NCBI RefSeq assembly: GCF_963966145.1
Contig: NC_091049.1
Coordinates: forward strand, 12,214,001-12,278,000
DNA: 64,000 nucleotides
Source: Tenebrio molitor
Taxonomy: Eukaryota > Arthropoda > Insecta > Coleoptera > Tenebrionidae
Direction of reading: 5' to 3'
Each line of letters opens with the position of its first letter. Within the stretch, counting starts at the first letter, position 1. A program made the translations under genes and the position numbers. The notes below the pieces were generated by a model. That model was not told the origin of the DNA, did not search any database, and worked only from the letters and a program-made list of their open reading frames with translations. Of the stretch, positions 20,546 to 30,112 are shown in pieces.

Positions 20546-21060
20546 TTAGTTAGAGGTTGGTTCTTTTAGTAAGGGGCAATCGGGAGTGGGTTTCGGATCA
20601 GGATTAGTTAAGTATTTGTCAATGGTTTCTGAAATGTCGCCTTCATTTCCGATTGTGGAAAATCTATCATCGTCGTTTTCTAATGCATGTATTTCTATTC
20701 GCGACAAGGCATCAGCGTTGGTATTTTGTTTTCCTTTTTTATAAACGATGTTATAATTAAATTCTTCTAATTTGAGTCTCCATCTCACGAGTCGTGAGCT
20801 AGGTTCTTTCAAGTTGAAAAGCCACTGCAGGGGTTTGTGATCAGTCACTATCGTAAACTTATTGCCGAATAGGTATGGTCTGAAATTTTGGTACTCCATA
20901 CAATCGCTAAAAGTTCTTTTTCGATTGTACTGTAATTGCATTCAGCCGTATTTAGGGTTCTGGATGCATATGCAATTGGTAAATCTTTGCCAATTTCTCC
21001 TTGACTTAGAATTGCACCTATGGCGAACTGGGAAGCGTCTGTCGTAGATTCGATGTGTGC
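20546..21060 (-). pseudogene. pol: gypsy1 RNase H
   Basis: Contains the FTIVTDHKPLQWLFNL block, RLVRWRLKLEEF and the NADALSR box that closes Gypsy RNase H. The N-terminal strand with the first aspartate (around 20950-21060: GAILSQ..GKDLPIAYASRTL type) is in another frame. RNase H removes template RNA during reverse transcription. The thumb/connection segment between reverse transcriptase and RNase H is deleted near 21040. Confidence 0.85.
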
Positions 21061-21977
21061 TCTTGAAGAGAGGTCGAGAAAATTATTATGTCGTCCATGT
21101 ATACGAAACAGACTTTGCCTTGCAGGTCTTTTAAAACGTTGTCCATGACGCGTTGGAATGTGGCTGGGGCGTTTTTTAGTCCAAAGGGCATTCTAACGTA
21201 TTCGTAGTGTCCATTTTCGACATTAAAAGCAGTTTTGGGTATGGACTCAGGATCCATTTCAATTTGGTGAAATCCTGACGCAAGGTCGAGTGTTGTAAAG
21301 TATTGGCATTTACCTAGTTTATCTAATATATCGTTGATGTTCGGTAGAGGATAACGGTCGTCTATTTTCTTTTCATTAATTTTCCTATAATCAACAACGA
21401 TACGCCATTTTGTTTTGCCGCTAGCATCCATTTTTTTTGGGACGATCCATATAGGAGAGCTCCATGGGCTTTGTGAAGGTCTAATTATACCGTTTTCTAG
21501 CATTTGCTCTATTTGTTTTGCAACTTCTGCTTTATGGACGAATGGGTATCTACATGATTTTGTGTGGACTGGAATTTCGTCTGTCGTTTTGATTGTGTGT
21601 TTAACTTGGTTGGTAAAAGTTAATGTTTTATCGTCGCTGTGGAATATGTCTTTGAATTCGTGGCATAGGGACAAGATTGCTTTTTTTTCTTCGTCATTTA
21701 AAAGATCTGTTCGTATGAGATTTTGTATGTCTGGGCTATGTGTGATATTCTTTGGTCTAGTTAAAAAGGAATCAAGGTGAAAAAAGTCCAAATTTTGTTG
21801 TTGTGATGTCGTAAAACTTATGACATTTATCGGTGATTCTAATGTTAAGGTAATTCTATTGTTTGTGTTGTTGTGCACTTCCGTATTGGCAAAGCCGTTG
21901 TCGGCTGTTGTTAATGTTTCTGGTATGTATAAGGCTTTTATTTTTTGTTCGGGAATTACGACGCCTCTTTTAGGCAA
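21018..21977 (-). CDS. pol: gypsy1 reverse transcriptase, open fragment (319 aa)
   Basis: The longest intact part of gypsy1 pol. In order: IIRPSQSPWSSPIWIVPKK (about residues 165-185), RIVVDYRKINEKK, YPLPNINDILDKL, FTTLDLASGFHQIEM with the first catalytic Asp, MPFGLKNAPATFQRVMD, and the active-site box FVYMDDIIIFS. The last ten or so residues (SNLRQTLPSSP) are out of register because of a frameshift or deletion. The start methionine is arbitrary: retroviral pol is made as a fusion with gag and protease. Closest in type to 17.6/297 errantiviruses. Confidence 0.9.
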   Translation of the reverse strand: MPKRGVVIPEQKIKALYIPETLTTADNGFANTEVHNNTNNRITLTLESPINVISFTTSQQQNLDFFHLDSFLTRPKNITHSPDIQNLIRTDLLNDEEKKAILSLCHEFKDIFHSDDKTLTFTNQVKHTIKTTDEIPVHTKSCRYPFVHKAEVAKQIEQMLENGIIRPSQSPWSSPIWIVPKKMDASGKTKWRIVVDYRKINEKKIDDRYPLPNINDILDKLGKCQYFTTLDLASGFHQIEMDPESIPKTAFNVENGHYEYVRMPFGLKNAPATFQRVMDNVLKDLQGKVCFVYMDDIIIFSTSLQEHTSNLRQTLPSSP

Positions 21978-22120
21978 TTCACCGGTAGTTTAATTTTCAT
22001 TACCTCGTGTGCATTGACACTAAAGGTAAACGATTTTTCGTGGGTTTGTCGAAAAAAGGGGTATGATTAAAGAATCGCTCATTAGTCGGTTATGTGTTAA
22101 ATCTATTGATAGTTTTAATT

Positions 22121-23765
22121 TTAATAGGTCTCGGAGGCCAATGATACCGTCGAAAAAATCGTGAAAGTCGTTAAGGAGGAATTTAAAGTTGTCTTTTGAA
22201 CAAAATTCTGAAAAAGCGGGATGTCGGCTTTATATTTAAGTTCCTTTTCTCCTGTTGCCGTTTTAATTTTGGAATTTTCGTGATAAATTGAAGAAGGGAA
22301 ATAAGTTTCTGCGACAGATGGTCTTATTATTGAAACGAAACACCCTGTGTCTATTAGTAATTTTAATGGTGGGTTTTGAATTTTGATGTACGGTAGTGAG
22401 TTGCAAGTGGACAGGTTGCTAATTTCGCATGTTATGTTGTTTGGTAAAATGGGCTGGCGTTTGGAAAATTTTGGTTGTCCTGTATTCGTTGTTTGTAATG
22501 GTGGTTCGGGGATTGGTTGATCTTCGGTATTGATGTTTTCTTCGTAGATTGTGTGTTCGGGGTAATTATTGATATTTGAATTGTCCTGGTAGTCGTCTTG
22601 GAAATCGTCACCGTCAAATTTAAAAGGATGTGGACTTTGTTGGGCTTGATCGTTTTCAATGTTATGGAGTTCTTCTGATGCGAAATTTCTGGGTCCATTA
22701 TTAGGTCGGAAATAATTGTTATTCGGATTATATGGGTATGAATGTTTAACCGTGGGATTTCGAGAGGTAGTGAACATCGGTTCAGGTTTACCGGTTGGTT
22801 GTTGGCCTGTAGGACGAAATACGTTTTTTGGTTTACCGAAAACTTGATTATTAGTGAAAAATTTCTGTTGTGGGGGGTTACGAGAAGGTGTTATATTAAT
22901 TGGTTGCCTAGGGAATTGCGGTTGGTTGAATTGTGCAGGTTGTCTATGAAATTGTCGTGAATTCAGGTATGATTCGTTGTTAGTTGTGTGAGGTGAAAAT
23001 GATGTTGGGTACGATGAATGTATGTTCGATGGTATGGTCGTTTGTTTTTGATGTGTTTTTGTTGAAAATAAGGTGGGTGGTCGTTGATGGTGTAAAAATG
23101 ATGCAAAATTTTGCGTATATCTGAAATTTTCTTCTTCAGTTACGTACGCTATTGCTTGTTCTAAGGTGTCGGGATTTCGTAATCGGATAATATTTTGTAG
23201 TTGTGGCTGTAGTCCGCGAATAAATGTTTTAAGGGCTAATTTATTGTATTGGTTGCTGTAAACTCTCTTTGTATTGATACACATTTCGGTTACACTGACG
23301 CTACCTAATTTCGACTCAAGTTTACTTCTGACGATTTGAATATGTTTTCCGAATTCTAAAGGTGGTTCGTTTTAAACGGAAATAAGGTAAGTAAATCCTG
23401 TTCCAGACTATCCAAATTTCTTTGATCACCAAAACTCAGGCGTAATGCATTTTTTAATAAATCCCAAGTATTTAAATCTGTTTTAGTGACGATCAAGATT
23501 AGGGCTCGACCAGTCAGTTTACTAATTACTACTCTCAACAAATAAGCGTTAAGGTCGTTTGCCAAAGTGCCAAAAGTTGTAAATAAGTAATCGCATGAGT
23601 TAATGAAGACTGCTAATGTATTAACTTATTATGTATTAATGTATCAATACCCATCATATGTGGGAATCGTGTCTACGTATAATTTTAATAAACTGAGGTT
23701 GGTTGAATTGTTCACAACTTGATTAGGATCAATATTTTGAGGTGTGGGAGTCATTTTTTTTTTTT
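22121..23765 (-). pseudogene. gag-pol: gypsy1 gag and protease
   Basis: Gag begins near 23755 (MTPTPQNIDP..), with KLYVDTIPTYDG and DLNAYLLRVVISKL, and runs to a frame change near 23300. The open stretch 22121-23284 continues gag (TFIRGLQPQLQNIIRLRNP) into a long low-complexity Asn/Pro/Gln linker without a zinc knuckle. It then enters the aspartic protease, with catalytic LLIDTGCFVSII around 22330-22370. A further break separates protease from reverse transcriptase near 22000-22120. Confidence 0.85.
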
Positions 23766-24162
23766 TTTTGAATTTGTCGATTAATTGATCTAAGTTAATA
23801 CTACGAAAATGTAGTGCGCAAAATTATTATTTTAATTATATTTTTCTTTTGAAGAAAATTGAAAATTCAAAGTGTTCATTCAACTCCGATGCAGAGAGTT
23901 AAAGGAAGGAAAAGAAAAATTGGAGCTCAGACTCACCTAGTGCAGGGTTGCGTCTGTTTCTGGAGGTTGTCTCTCGATGGATTCTCCGTAAGTTGGCTCC
24001 AACTTGTCGCCGATTAATCGTTGAAGCTCGAAATCTTGATTCGATACAGGATTTGTGTTGTGGGTCTGCTGTAGGTTCTTCGGGATAACACTTACGGAAT
24101 TGAAATTCCAAATCGCGGAAACTTGCACGATGCAGGATTTTATTAGCGATCGCGTTATCCTA
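23766..24162 (-). other. gypsy1 leader
   Basis: Untranslated leader between primer site and gag, with an A-rich run on the minus strand near 23760. Its first 60 bases after the primer site (GCGATTTGGAATTTC..) resemble the leaders at 15956-16330 and 35331-35692, showing that gypsy1 and gypsy2 are related. Confidence 0.6.
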
Positions 24163-24174
24163 CCGACTGCGCCA
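24163..24174 (-). other. gypsy1 primer-binding site (tRNA-Ser type)
   Basis: Minus strand TGGCGCAGTCGG is complementary to the 3' end of insect serine tRNAs (CCGACTGCG plus CCA), as in 17.6 and 297. It lies directly after the LTR end. Confidence 0.85.
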
Positions 24175-24290
24175 ATTATATTTTCTTGTTAAATAAACAG
24201 GTTTTTAAAAAAGAACTTTATTTACAGACACAACGGCGGTACAACGACTAATAACAACTGATTATTATTAATCTTGCTTTTACAGACATA

Positions 24291-24869
24291 CAGGGTGTTT
24301 TCGAAGTTGAGGCGTTCCTCGTAACACGAAATACTATACATTATTCTTAAGAATTTTAGCCGAAATCTTCTTAGTAAAATGTTTGTATTAACGGAGATAA
24401 TTGATTGTATATTTTTATTGTTTTCTAAAATTTTGAGTCCGGTCCTGTCTATTTCTCCGCTGTACTAGATTAATAACTAACGTGGCCCAGGATGGTGTTT
24501 TTCTGGAAATCGCTCTGCGTACTCTCTGGACGCCGCAGCTGCATTCTGATAACGTGATAACATTGCCCATACATCAGCAACATATCTGTGAGCTCATTAT
24601 TTTCGTAATGATAAAGCCATTCCGACTAATTAGATGACAACTCTGACAGTATTTTTGATTAACGTCCATGCTCATTTGATTTTTTTTTGTCAATTCTAAT
24701 TTCTAACAAATCAGCGCAAATTTGAGCAGGACCGGTTTCACAAATTTAAAAAAAATTAACCTATTGTATCTTCATTGCCGTACACATTTTACTAAGGTGA
24801 CTTTGGCTAAAACTCTTTAGAACAACGCATACATGTTAAAAGGAACACTTCATCTTTGAAAACACCCTG
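24291..24869. mobile_element. MITE A (about 579 bp) in the 5' LTR
   Basis: Terminal repeats CAGGGTGTTTTCGAAGTTGA at the left and, as complement, CAGGGTGTTTTCAAAGATGA at the right. They are flanked by TA, with two extra bases at the right border. The other LTR supplies the empty site. Non-coding; Tc1/mariner-type ends. Confidence 0.85.
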
Positions 24870-24879
24870 TGTATATATA

Positions 24880-25413
24880 CTGGGTGCCCCAAAATTCGCG
24901 GAACAACGTAGTAGTACGTTGTTAAGTAGTCATTAAGAGATCAGATAAAAATGTTTAAAAAAATCAATCTTCTTTTTTGTAGAAGATATGGACCTATTCC
25001 TTACACTAAATGTGGCAACATTTAAAAACATTCTATGCATCCCAATAGTCTGCAAATATTTAATTTTTGTTGTATCCATGGAAATGAGAGGGAAAAATCA
25101 AAGCCGTTTTGCCGTACGCTGTTTGAGGTAAAACGAACATAAAATTACTACTTGAAAATGCTGGAAATAATGAAGAAAATAATTGCAAACCTGATCACAA
25201 TTGTTCAAAATTATTAGGCCACTGGCTAGTAAAAGACAAATAGTCAAAATCTTTTTTATTATTTAAAATAAATGAGATCAAAGCTGCACCTTTTGGGCCC
25301 CCATATCTTCAAATCTAAGAGGTATAGAATTTTTTAATTATTTTTCTCGTTATTTTCTAACATGAATTGACATTACCTCATTGAGTTGTTCCGCGAATTT
25401 TGGGGCACCTAGT
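24880..25413. mobile_element. MITE B (about 534 bp) in the 5' LTR
   Basis: About 30-bp near-perfect inverted ends, (TA)CTGGGTGCCCCAAAATTCG at the left and the complement of (TA)CTAGGTGCCCCAAAATTCG at the right. TA duplications fit Tc1/mariner. It is separated from MITE A by fewer than ten bases; both used the same TATATA target. Non-coding. Confidence 0.88.
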
Positions 25414-26284
25414 ATAGGTTTTTCGTGTTTTGAAACTAATTGAAAACAGGGTTAAATATCTATAATTTGATAAGAAAATGGATAATGGGATCACAAGTCT
25501 AACTATGATATTTGGAAATAGTGGATAACATTGTATTCTTACTATAATTCGGTTAAAGAACTCTAACTGTAATGAGTAAGTGACATTATAATTGCTTAAA
25601 TAGCGGGGTCAGATATCTAACTGAAATTATATTTTTACTATTTATGAAATAATGCGGTTAAAGAACTTATTCTCGAACAAACAAGTACGTTATATAAAAT
25701 TGGTGAGGTCAGATATCTAACTCGGGCACAACAGGCCAGGCTTGTTTTCGGTTTTGGAGTTATTTGTTGGGTGGAAGATTAAATTTATCGAATCAGTTTA
25801 AATATCTATTTATGCAACGAGTTGCAAAATGAGCGTCTTTTTTGCACTAGACAGGACATGTCGTGTGCAAAACGATAGCCATTTTGCTACGTGTTTCATA
25901 TAAGATTTTTTCTAATTTAGTTACGAAAAGCACACGTTCTGATTAAAATCCTGTTTAAATCTGCTATTTAATTTTCCGGGATAATACTACTAATATCACT
26001 AATGTCACTTTTTAACACTAGTGATAATATAATGTCACTTTTTTTCACTAGTTATTAAATGAAGCACGTTTGACAACTAAAATGACATATCACAATGGTT
26101 GCTTCTCGTAACTGAATTAGAAAAATGAATTTTTGTTCGACACTGTCAGAATTTGAGAAATTTCTCCTGTGTAAGCGGATTTTGATAAATGTCACAACTT
26201 GTCAAAACGAATCGTCAAGCTAATTTTAAAGATTTTTAGCGATTTGATTTAAGGGGTTCGTCGAACAAAAAAACGTTGTATTCA

Positions 26285-26406
26285 ACTCGTTCTTGTGTAA
26301 ATTGGGCTTTTTTTGGCATGAGTGGGCCAGTTTAAAACGCGAGTGAAACGAGCGTTTTAAAAGCCCACGAGTGCCAAAAAAAGCCCAATTTACACACGAA
26401 CACGTT
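26285..26406. repeat. Hairpin module H9
   Basis: Long foldback: left arm AACTCGTTCTTGTGTAAATT then GGGCTTTTTTTGGCA, right arm TGCCAAAAAAAGCCC then AATTTACACACGAACACGTT. The tip is CGCGAGTGAAACGAGCG. A stretched edge motif (TAAATAAACTACTATTA) follows. Arms and body match H13 at 9.1-9.3 kb in reverse orientation. Confidence 0.75.
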
Positions 26407-26424
26407 AAATAAACTACTATTATA

Positions 26425-26657
26425 AACTAAGCAAAAATGAATAGGGAATTTTTCAATTTTTGAATTTTTTATAAATACAGTTTAAAATTTATAATGAAAT
26501 GTGTTAGAAATATATAAAGATACAGATCAGATGTAATGTTCCAAGTACCTGTAACATTTTAAATTCATCTAGTGTTTAAGAATACGTGGGAGGATTGGGG
26601 TAATTATTTTGCTTTCTAAGAAAAATTGTGGAATTCCCTATTCAGTTTTGCCTAGTT
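26425..26657. mobile_element. MITE C, copy 1 (233 bp)
   Basis: Inverted ends AACTAAGCAAAAATGAATAG / complement AACTAGGCAAAACTGAATAG, flanked by TA at 26423-26424 and 26658-26659. The second copy, at 51955-52187 in the opposite orientation, has the same 233-bp length. Non-coding Tc1/mariner-type MITE. Confidence 0.9.
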
Positions 26658-26794
26658 TATATTTATAAATAAATGCAATGCGTCATTTTATTTACAATTC
26701 ATTAACACTCTATTAGTATAAAAAATGGATTAGCCGTAAGTCGTAACTATTAAATCTTTAACACGATAATTAAAAATACCACACTAATCTTAAT

Positions 26795-27855
26795 CAATTT
26801 TACCCTCTTCTTCACTGTCACTATCATCATTTACATTAATAATAATTTCCGGGAAAGGACGTTTTGACAAAAAACTGTCTTCTATATTGATCACATGTTC
26901 CACACAATTTTTCCCAGATGTTTGCATCTATCTTATCACATTTTCTTCTTATTAAATCCACTACACTCGATCCTAAATTTAGCCGTTGAGTTTGATTTCC
27001 TGACATTATGCTTTAACTGGCTCCATATTAGTTCAATTAGTTCACTTCACAACCCTGTTCTTTCGCCAAATCATCAACATCATACTGTTTTGATTTGTCT
27101 ATTTCTGAATCCGCTATTAAATGCACCAGTATCTTCTTAGTATTTTTCTGTGCATAACTTATGTTATTCTTTTGCACAAAATTCTATTTTGTCGGATTTT
27201 CTGGAACTATTATTGGTTGGAATTTTGTTCTCCTGTTTGGAGTGATATGACACATTGTCCATCACAATGACAGATCCCCTCGGAATGTTTGTTCTTAAAC
27301 CGTTGTTCAAACAGTTTGTGGTCCATGTCTTGATGGTAATCCGCAGAAGAATCTTGTATAATATTTTTTGCAGACAGGAGCAAACATTTTGGAACCCAAC
27401 CTGCGTTTCCACCCGCGTGGAATATAATTATTCGTTTACCCCGAGACACTGGAGTATCCAGGTAACATTTTCCTGAATCATCCATCCAGCCCTTGAGCAA
27501 GACGTCATGGTTATCAAACCATGTCTCGTCGAGGTAAACGATATTTCTGCCTTTTTCCCGATATTTCCTAATTTTAGAAATATATTTAGTTCGCCATGTG
27601 AGTAATCTAGGCGATACCTTAATCGCAGTCCTCTTGTTAATAATTTTATGCTTGAAAGCTATGGACTTCAAACATTTGCTTAGGGTATCTTTGTTCATGT
27701 TGTAATAAAATTCTTCCGTTTGAAGTTTGTCTAAAATTTCGGTCAAGGTTGGTACATGCTTGTTTTTATAAAAACTGTAAACTGTGGCGCTTAAATGATC
27801 TTTGCCAGGTTCATCCAGTGTTTCTGCGAGATCTGTCCTTTTGCGGTGGTTTCTG
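26795..27855 (-). pseudogene. IS630/Tc1-type DDE transposase, copy 1
   Basis: Transposase that cuts and pastes a Tc1/mariner-class element. From the N-terminus: HTH-like region (TLTEILDKLQTEEFYYNMNKDTLSKCLKSI in part), NIVYLDETWFDN with the first Asp, RGKRIIIFHAGG, SVIVMDNVSYHS with the second Asp, and an acidic C-terminal tail near 26800-26880. A probable 3' splice site (TTTTCAG) precedes 27855, so an upstream exon is likely. A frameshift near 27210-27250 and a deletion around 27050-27150 remove the third acidic residue region. Copy 2 at 38.2-39.3 kb keeps it. Confidence 0.8.
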
Positions 27856-27859
27856 AAAA

Positions 27860-28914
27860 TATGTATTTGGTTAGAGTAAAATACTATAGTAGAAAAGATG
27901 TAATATTACACCTCTTCTTTACACATTTATAAATAATATACATATTACATTCCTTTATGGAAATTTGATTTATTTTGATGTTGTGGATGAGGGTCACAAT
28001 GGAGGACCAAATTAAATAGTTCGGTTTTGGATTTTCGGTTTATTTAAATTAACTCAACATTTAGCTACTAGTATTATACAATGTCAATGATTACAACGAG
28101 AAGTCTATGCAAGATGTCTTAACAAGAATCTTCGATTTTTGAGTGGTCTTATAATTTATAGTCCTGGCGTAGGTAGCGTCCAACCCCGTGAGTGGGCGTT
28201 GCTTCCCCACCCGGCTGGGGCCCCATAAGCGCACTAGCAGTTAACAAAAGACCAAACAAATGTGCTTATGTCCCTGAAGGGGTTATATTAGCAATTCTTT
28301 GCTTTGCATTTTTGTGCAAAGGTTTTGGCATTATGAGTTGTTTGTCTGCAACCAGTTGAAATCGCGTCAGGAGTACGAAAATATTTCTGAAAAGAACTTT
28401 TGTATTATTTTGAAACTAATGTTATATCGCCGTAATTATAAAAGCAGAAAAATGGAAAAATGCGAATAAAAGTTAAAGATCAAAAACTGAACGACACCAT
28501 TAACTTCAATAATTGTCAAAGAAAAATACCTTCCGTATCAAAGAACAACTAAATTTGATAGGGGGTTGGAGTCGCCAACTTAAGAATCAGGTGTATATAG
28601 AAGCCTTTGATGTTGTTGGTGATGGAAAAACGTCATTGAAGACGTTTACATACTGACTCGAAATCCCGATTTTAACTACATTTTTTCACTTATGGAACAG
28701 TAGAGTGGTTTCAATATCTCAAATGCAAAATTGGGTTCTTAAAAATTAGCAATAGTATTTTCTTCTCTTGCAGATATATCATCATATGTATGGTGTGGCG
28801 AGATTGGTAAGGACAAATGTCCTCCACATGATCTTACAGTGTGTAGCCAGAACCAGTCACAAATGCTACCCATTTCAAAAATTATCTTAATTTCCTATCT
28901 CGTTGTACACTGCA
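27860..28914. other. Duplicated DNA without recognisable gene
   Basis: Belongs to the segmental duplication (twin 39300-41740). 28169-28172 (GTAG) is the empty site for the solo LTR found in the twin. The stretch CCCACCCGGCTGGGGCCCC near 28217 is GC-rich. No protein similarity seen. Confidence 0.45.
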
Positions 28915-29280
28915 ATTGGGGCCATAAAAAATGTGTTATCATGTCTCAAGAGTAAACTTCGTTCACCGTAACGCTGTTGCCTGCTTTATTTTCAAAGAAG
29001 TTGGAGCCAATAAAGCCACTCAAAACAGTCACTCTTTGAGGATGCATTGGCTTCTCTATGGCTACGTGTGGGTTTTTGGAACCCCAAATCGTACAGTTTG
29101 CTTATTGACATACCCTCCAAGATGAAAATGAGCTTTGTGAACAAAATCGTTGTCATTTTCCTATTCACTAAAGCCCACAGCGCCTATTGTGTCAGCAGTC
29201 CATATTTAGTTATGAAGTTTGTGGTTGTGACTCAATCCCAATGCAAGTATCTAAATTAATACCAGAGCTAAAAAAAGGTC
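28915..29280 (-). pseudogene. Tc1/mariner (DUF4817-type) DDE transposase fragment, copy 1
   Basis: Short pieces resembling the DDE core of a large insect Tc1/mariner group. They include AHFHLGGYVNK, a CTIWGSKNPH-like strand and VTVLSGFICSNFFENKAGNSVTLN, with stops. It is truncated at 28915, where the twin (41741-42360) has 0.3 kb more. Confidence 0.65.
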
Positions 29281-29746
29281 GGCGTCACTTCGGCGGAAAA
29301 CCAAATGTGAATTTGGTGAATTTCTTCGTCATAATAACGGAGACTTGGGTGAATATGTTTGGAGATATTTTGAAAGTAGCATCTACATGCCAGGTATTCG
29401 CAGTGCATAAATGCTGTAGCCAATCCTCTCTTCCAAACATTAAAATTCCGTCTCGTCTAGGTCCCGAATCACAAATCAAGAAGTTTATTGTGACATCAGA
29501 TCAGCTTGATGTACATTTTGTTGATATGACTGTGGTATATCAAGTTTTTGAAGGTCAGCTGGGATAGCGTTTATTTCCTTGTGCTTTCTCCTAATTATCT
29601 TTCTCGAAGCTGTCAAAATTCAGTAGTCATACTACTTATGTACTGATTAATCACTTGGTTGGTAGGTTCAACAGTTTCCTCTGATCGAATTTTTATTTTG
29701 GTTACGACTGACTTCACCTCGACATTGGCCGCCGATGCGTCATGGG
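29281..29746 (-). pseudogene. MULE transposase N-terminal fragment, copy 1
   Basis: EDWLQHLCTANTWHVDATFKISPNIF (29370-29450) matches the first catalytic aspartate region (WxVDxTF) of FLYWCH/MULE transposases. The upstream FLYWCH-to-core linker (EVKSVVTKIKIRSEETVEP) is readable to 29740, where gypsy2 has inserted. Twin at 42381-42950. Confidence 0.75.
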
Positions 29747-30061
29747 TGTTATGTGCGGCGAGAAAATAAGTAACTTTTCGAAATTATAAAGGTCTATTTA
29801 GAAACGGTGACTACAACTTGTAACTTAAGAGACTATTGATGAATAATAATAATGAATAGTTGATCGTTAATGGTCAATTGTCGAAAGTTATTTGATATGA
29901 TAGTGAACGTTGCTTTTATAATATATGATATGTTCAGAGTTCGCTCTAATCTAAAACAAATACAAATAGTTTCATAGTGTACGTGATCTTACAAATGTTT
30001 CTTTTACATTGTTAAATATAATTTTAGGAATATAACCCAAAGGTCAAAGGGGCACATAACA
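29747..30061 (-). repeat. gypsy2 3' LTR (315 bp)
   Basis: Begins and ends TGTTATGTGC / GCACATAACA. On the minus strand it is preceded by the polypurine tract TAAAGGGGGAGGGG (30062-30075). It has the same length as the solo LTR at 35883-37247 after subtracting its nested element, which fixes both ends. Confidence 0.9.
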
Positions 30062-30112
30062 CCCCTCCCCCTTTAGATGGAAAAGTAACAATAAATTACA
30101 TACTTCGAAAAT

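Larger units (their letters stand above)
16804..25721 (-). mobile_element. Errantivirus-type Ty3/Gypsy element, gypsy1, LTR to LTR
   Basis: On the minus strand the order is 5' LTR, primer site, leader, gag-protease, reverse transcriptase-RNase H, integrase, env, polypurine tract, 3' LTR. This is the order of errantiviruses such as gypsy, 17.6 and 297. Raw length is 8.9 kb, including two MITEs in the 5' LTR and three further insertions (18137-18679, about 19196-19520, about 20240-20520). All genes carry frame changes. The flanks show no 4-bp duplication. Compared with the duplicate locus, 182 bp (37588-37769) are missing at the insertion point, so insertion or later repair deleted target DNA. 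Confidence 0.88.
24175..25721 (-). repeat. gypsy1 5' LTR with two nested MITEs
   Basis: Same LTR as 16805-17231. Removing MITEs at 24291-24869 and 24880-25413 restores CAGACATATATA..GG, matching the other copy. Apart from the MITEs and a few small indels the two LTRs agree closely by eye. The element is therefore fairly young, and the MITEs moved after it inserted. Confidence 0.88.
25805..26714. mobile_element. Hairpin element H12, full copy
   Basis: ATCTATTTATGCAAC at 25805-25819 is a variant of the hairpin edge motif. The foldback follows at once: CGAGTTGCAAAATGAGCGTC..TTTTTTGCAC, and right arm GTGCAAAACGATAGCCATTTTGC (to about 25893). The body has AATGTCACTTTTTTTCACTA, as in H8. Compared with the duplicate at 37850-38150, this copy has about 630 bp more (26086-26714), containing hairpin H9 and MITE C1. 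Either the twin lost it or this copy gained it. Confidence 0.55.
25722..29746. repeat. Segmental duplication, copy 1 (right part)
   Basis: Together with 16331-16803 this stretch is repeated at 35693-42875 in the same order and orientation: BEL fragment, H12 element, Tc1-like transposase, unclassified DNA, DDE fragment, MULE fragment. The copies differ by large events: gypsy1 and 26086-26714 only here; solo LTRs at 35883 and 39633 and a 0.3-kb block near 41702-42030 only in copy 2. Confidence 0.85.

Noticed and set aside
28200..28230. tRNA- or SINE-derived sequence in the GC-rich CCCACCCGGCTGGGGCCCC patch
   Set aside because: No A and B box promoter pair or cloverleaf could be found by eye.
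28931..29567. Plus-strand frames of up to 126 codons duplicated at 42049-42683
   Set aside because: Their conservation between copies comes from the segmental duplication. The minus strand carries the DDE and MULE protein matches.
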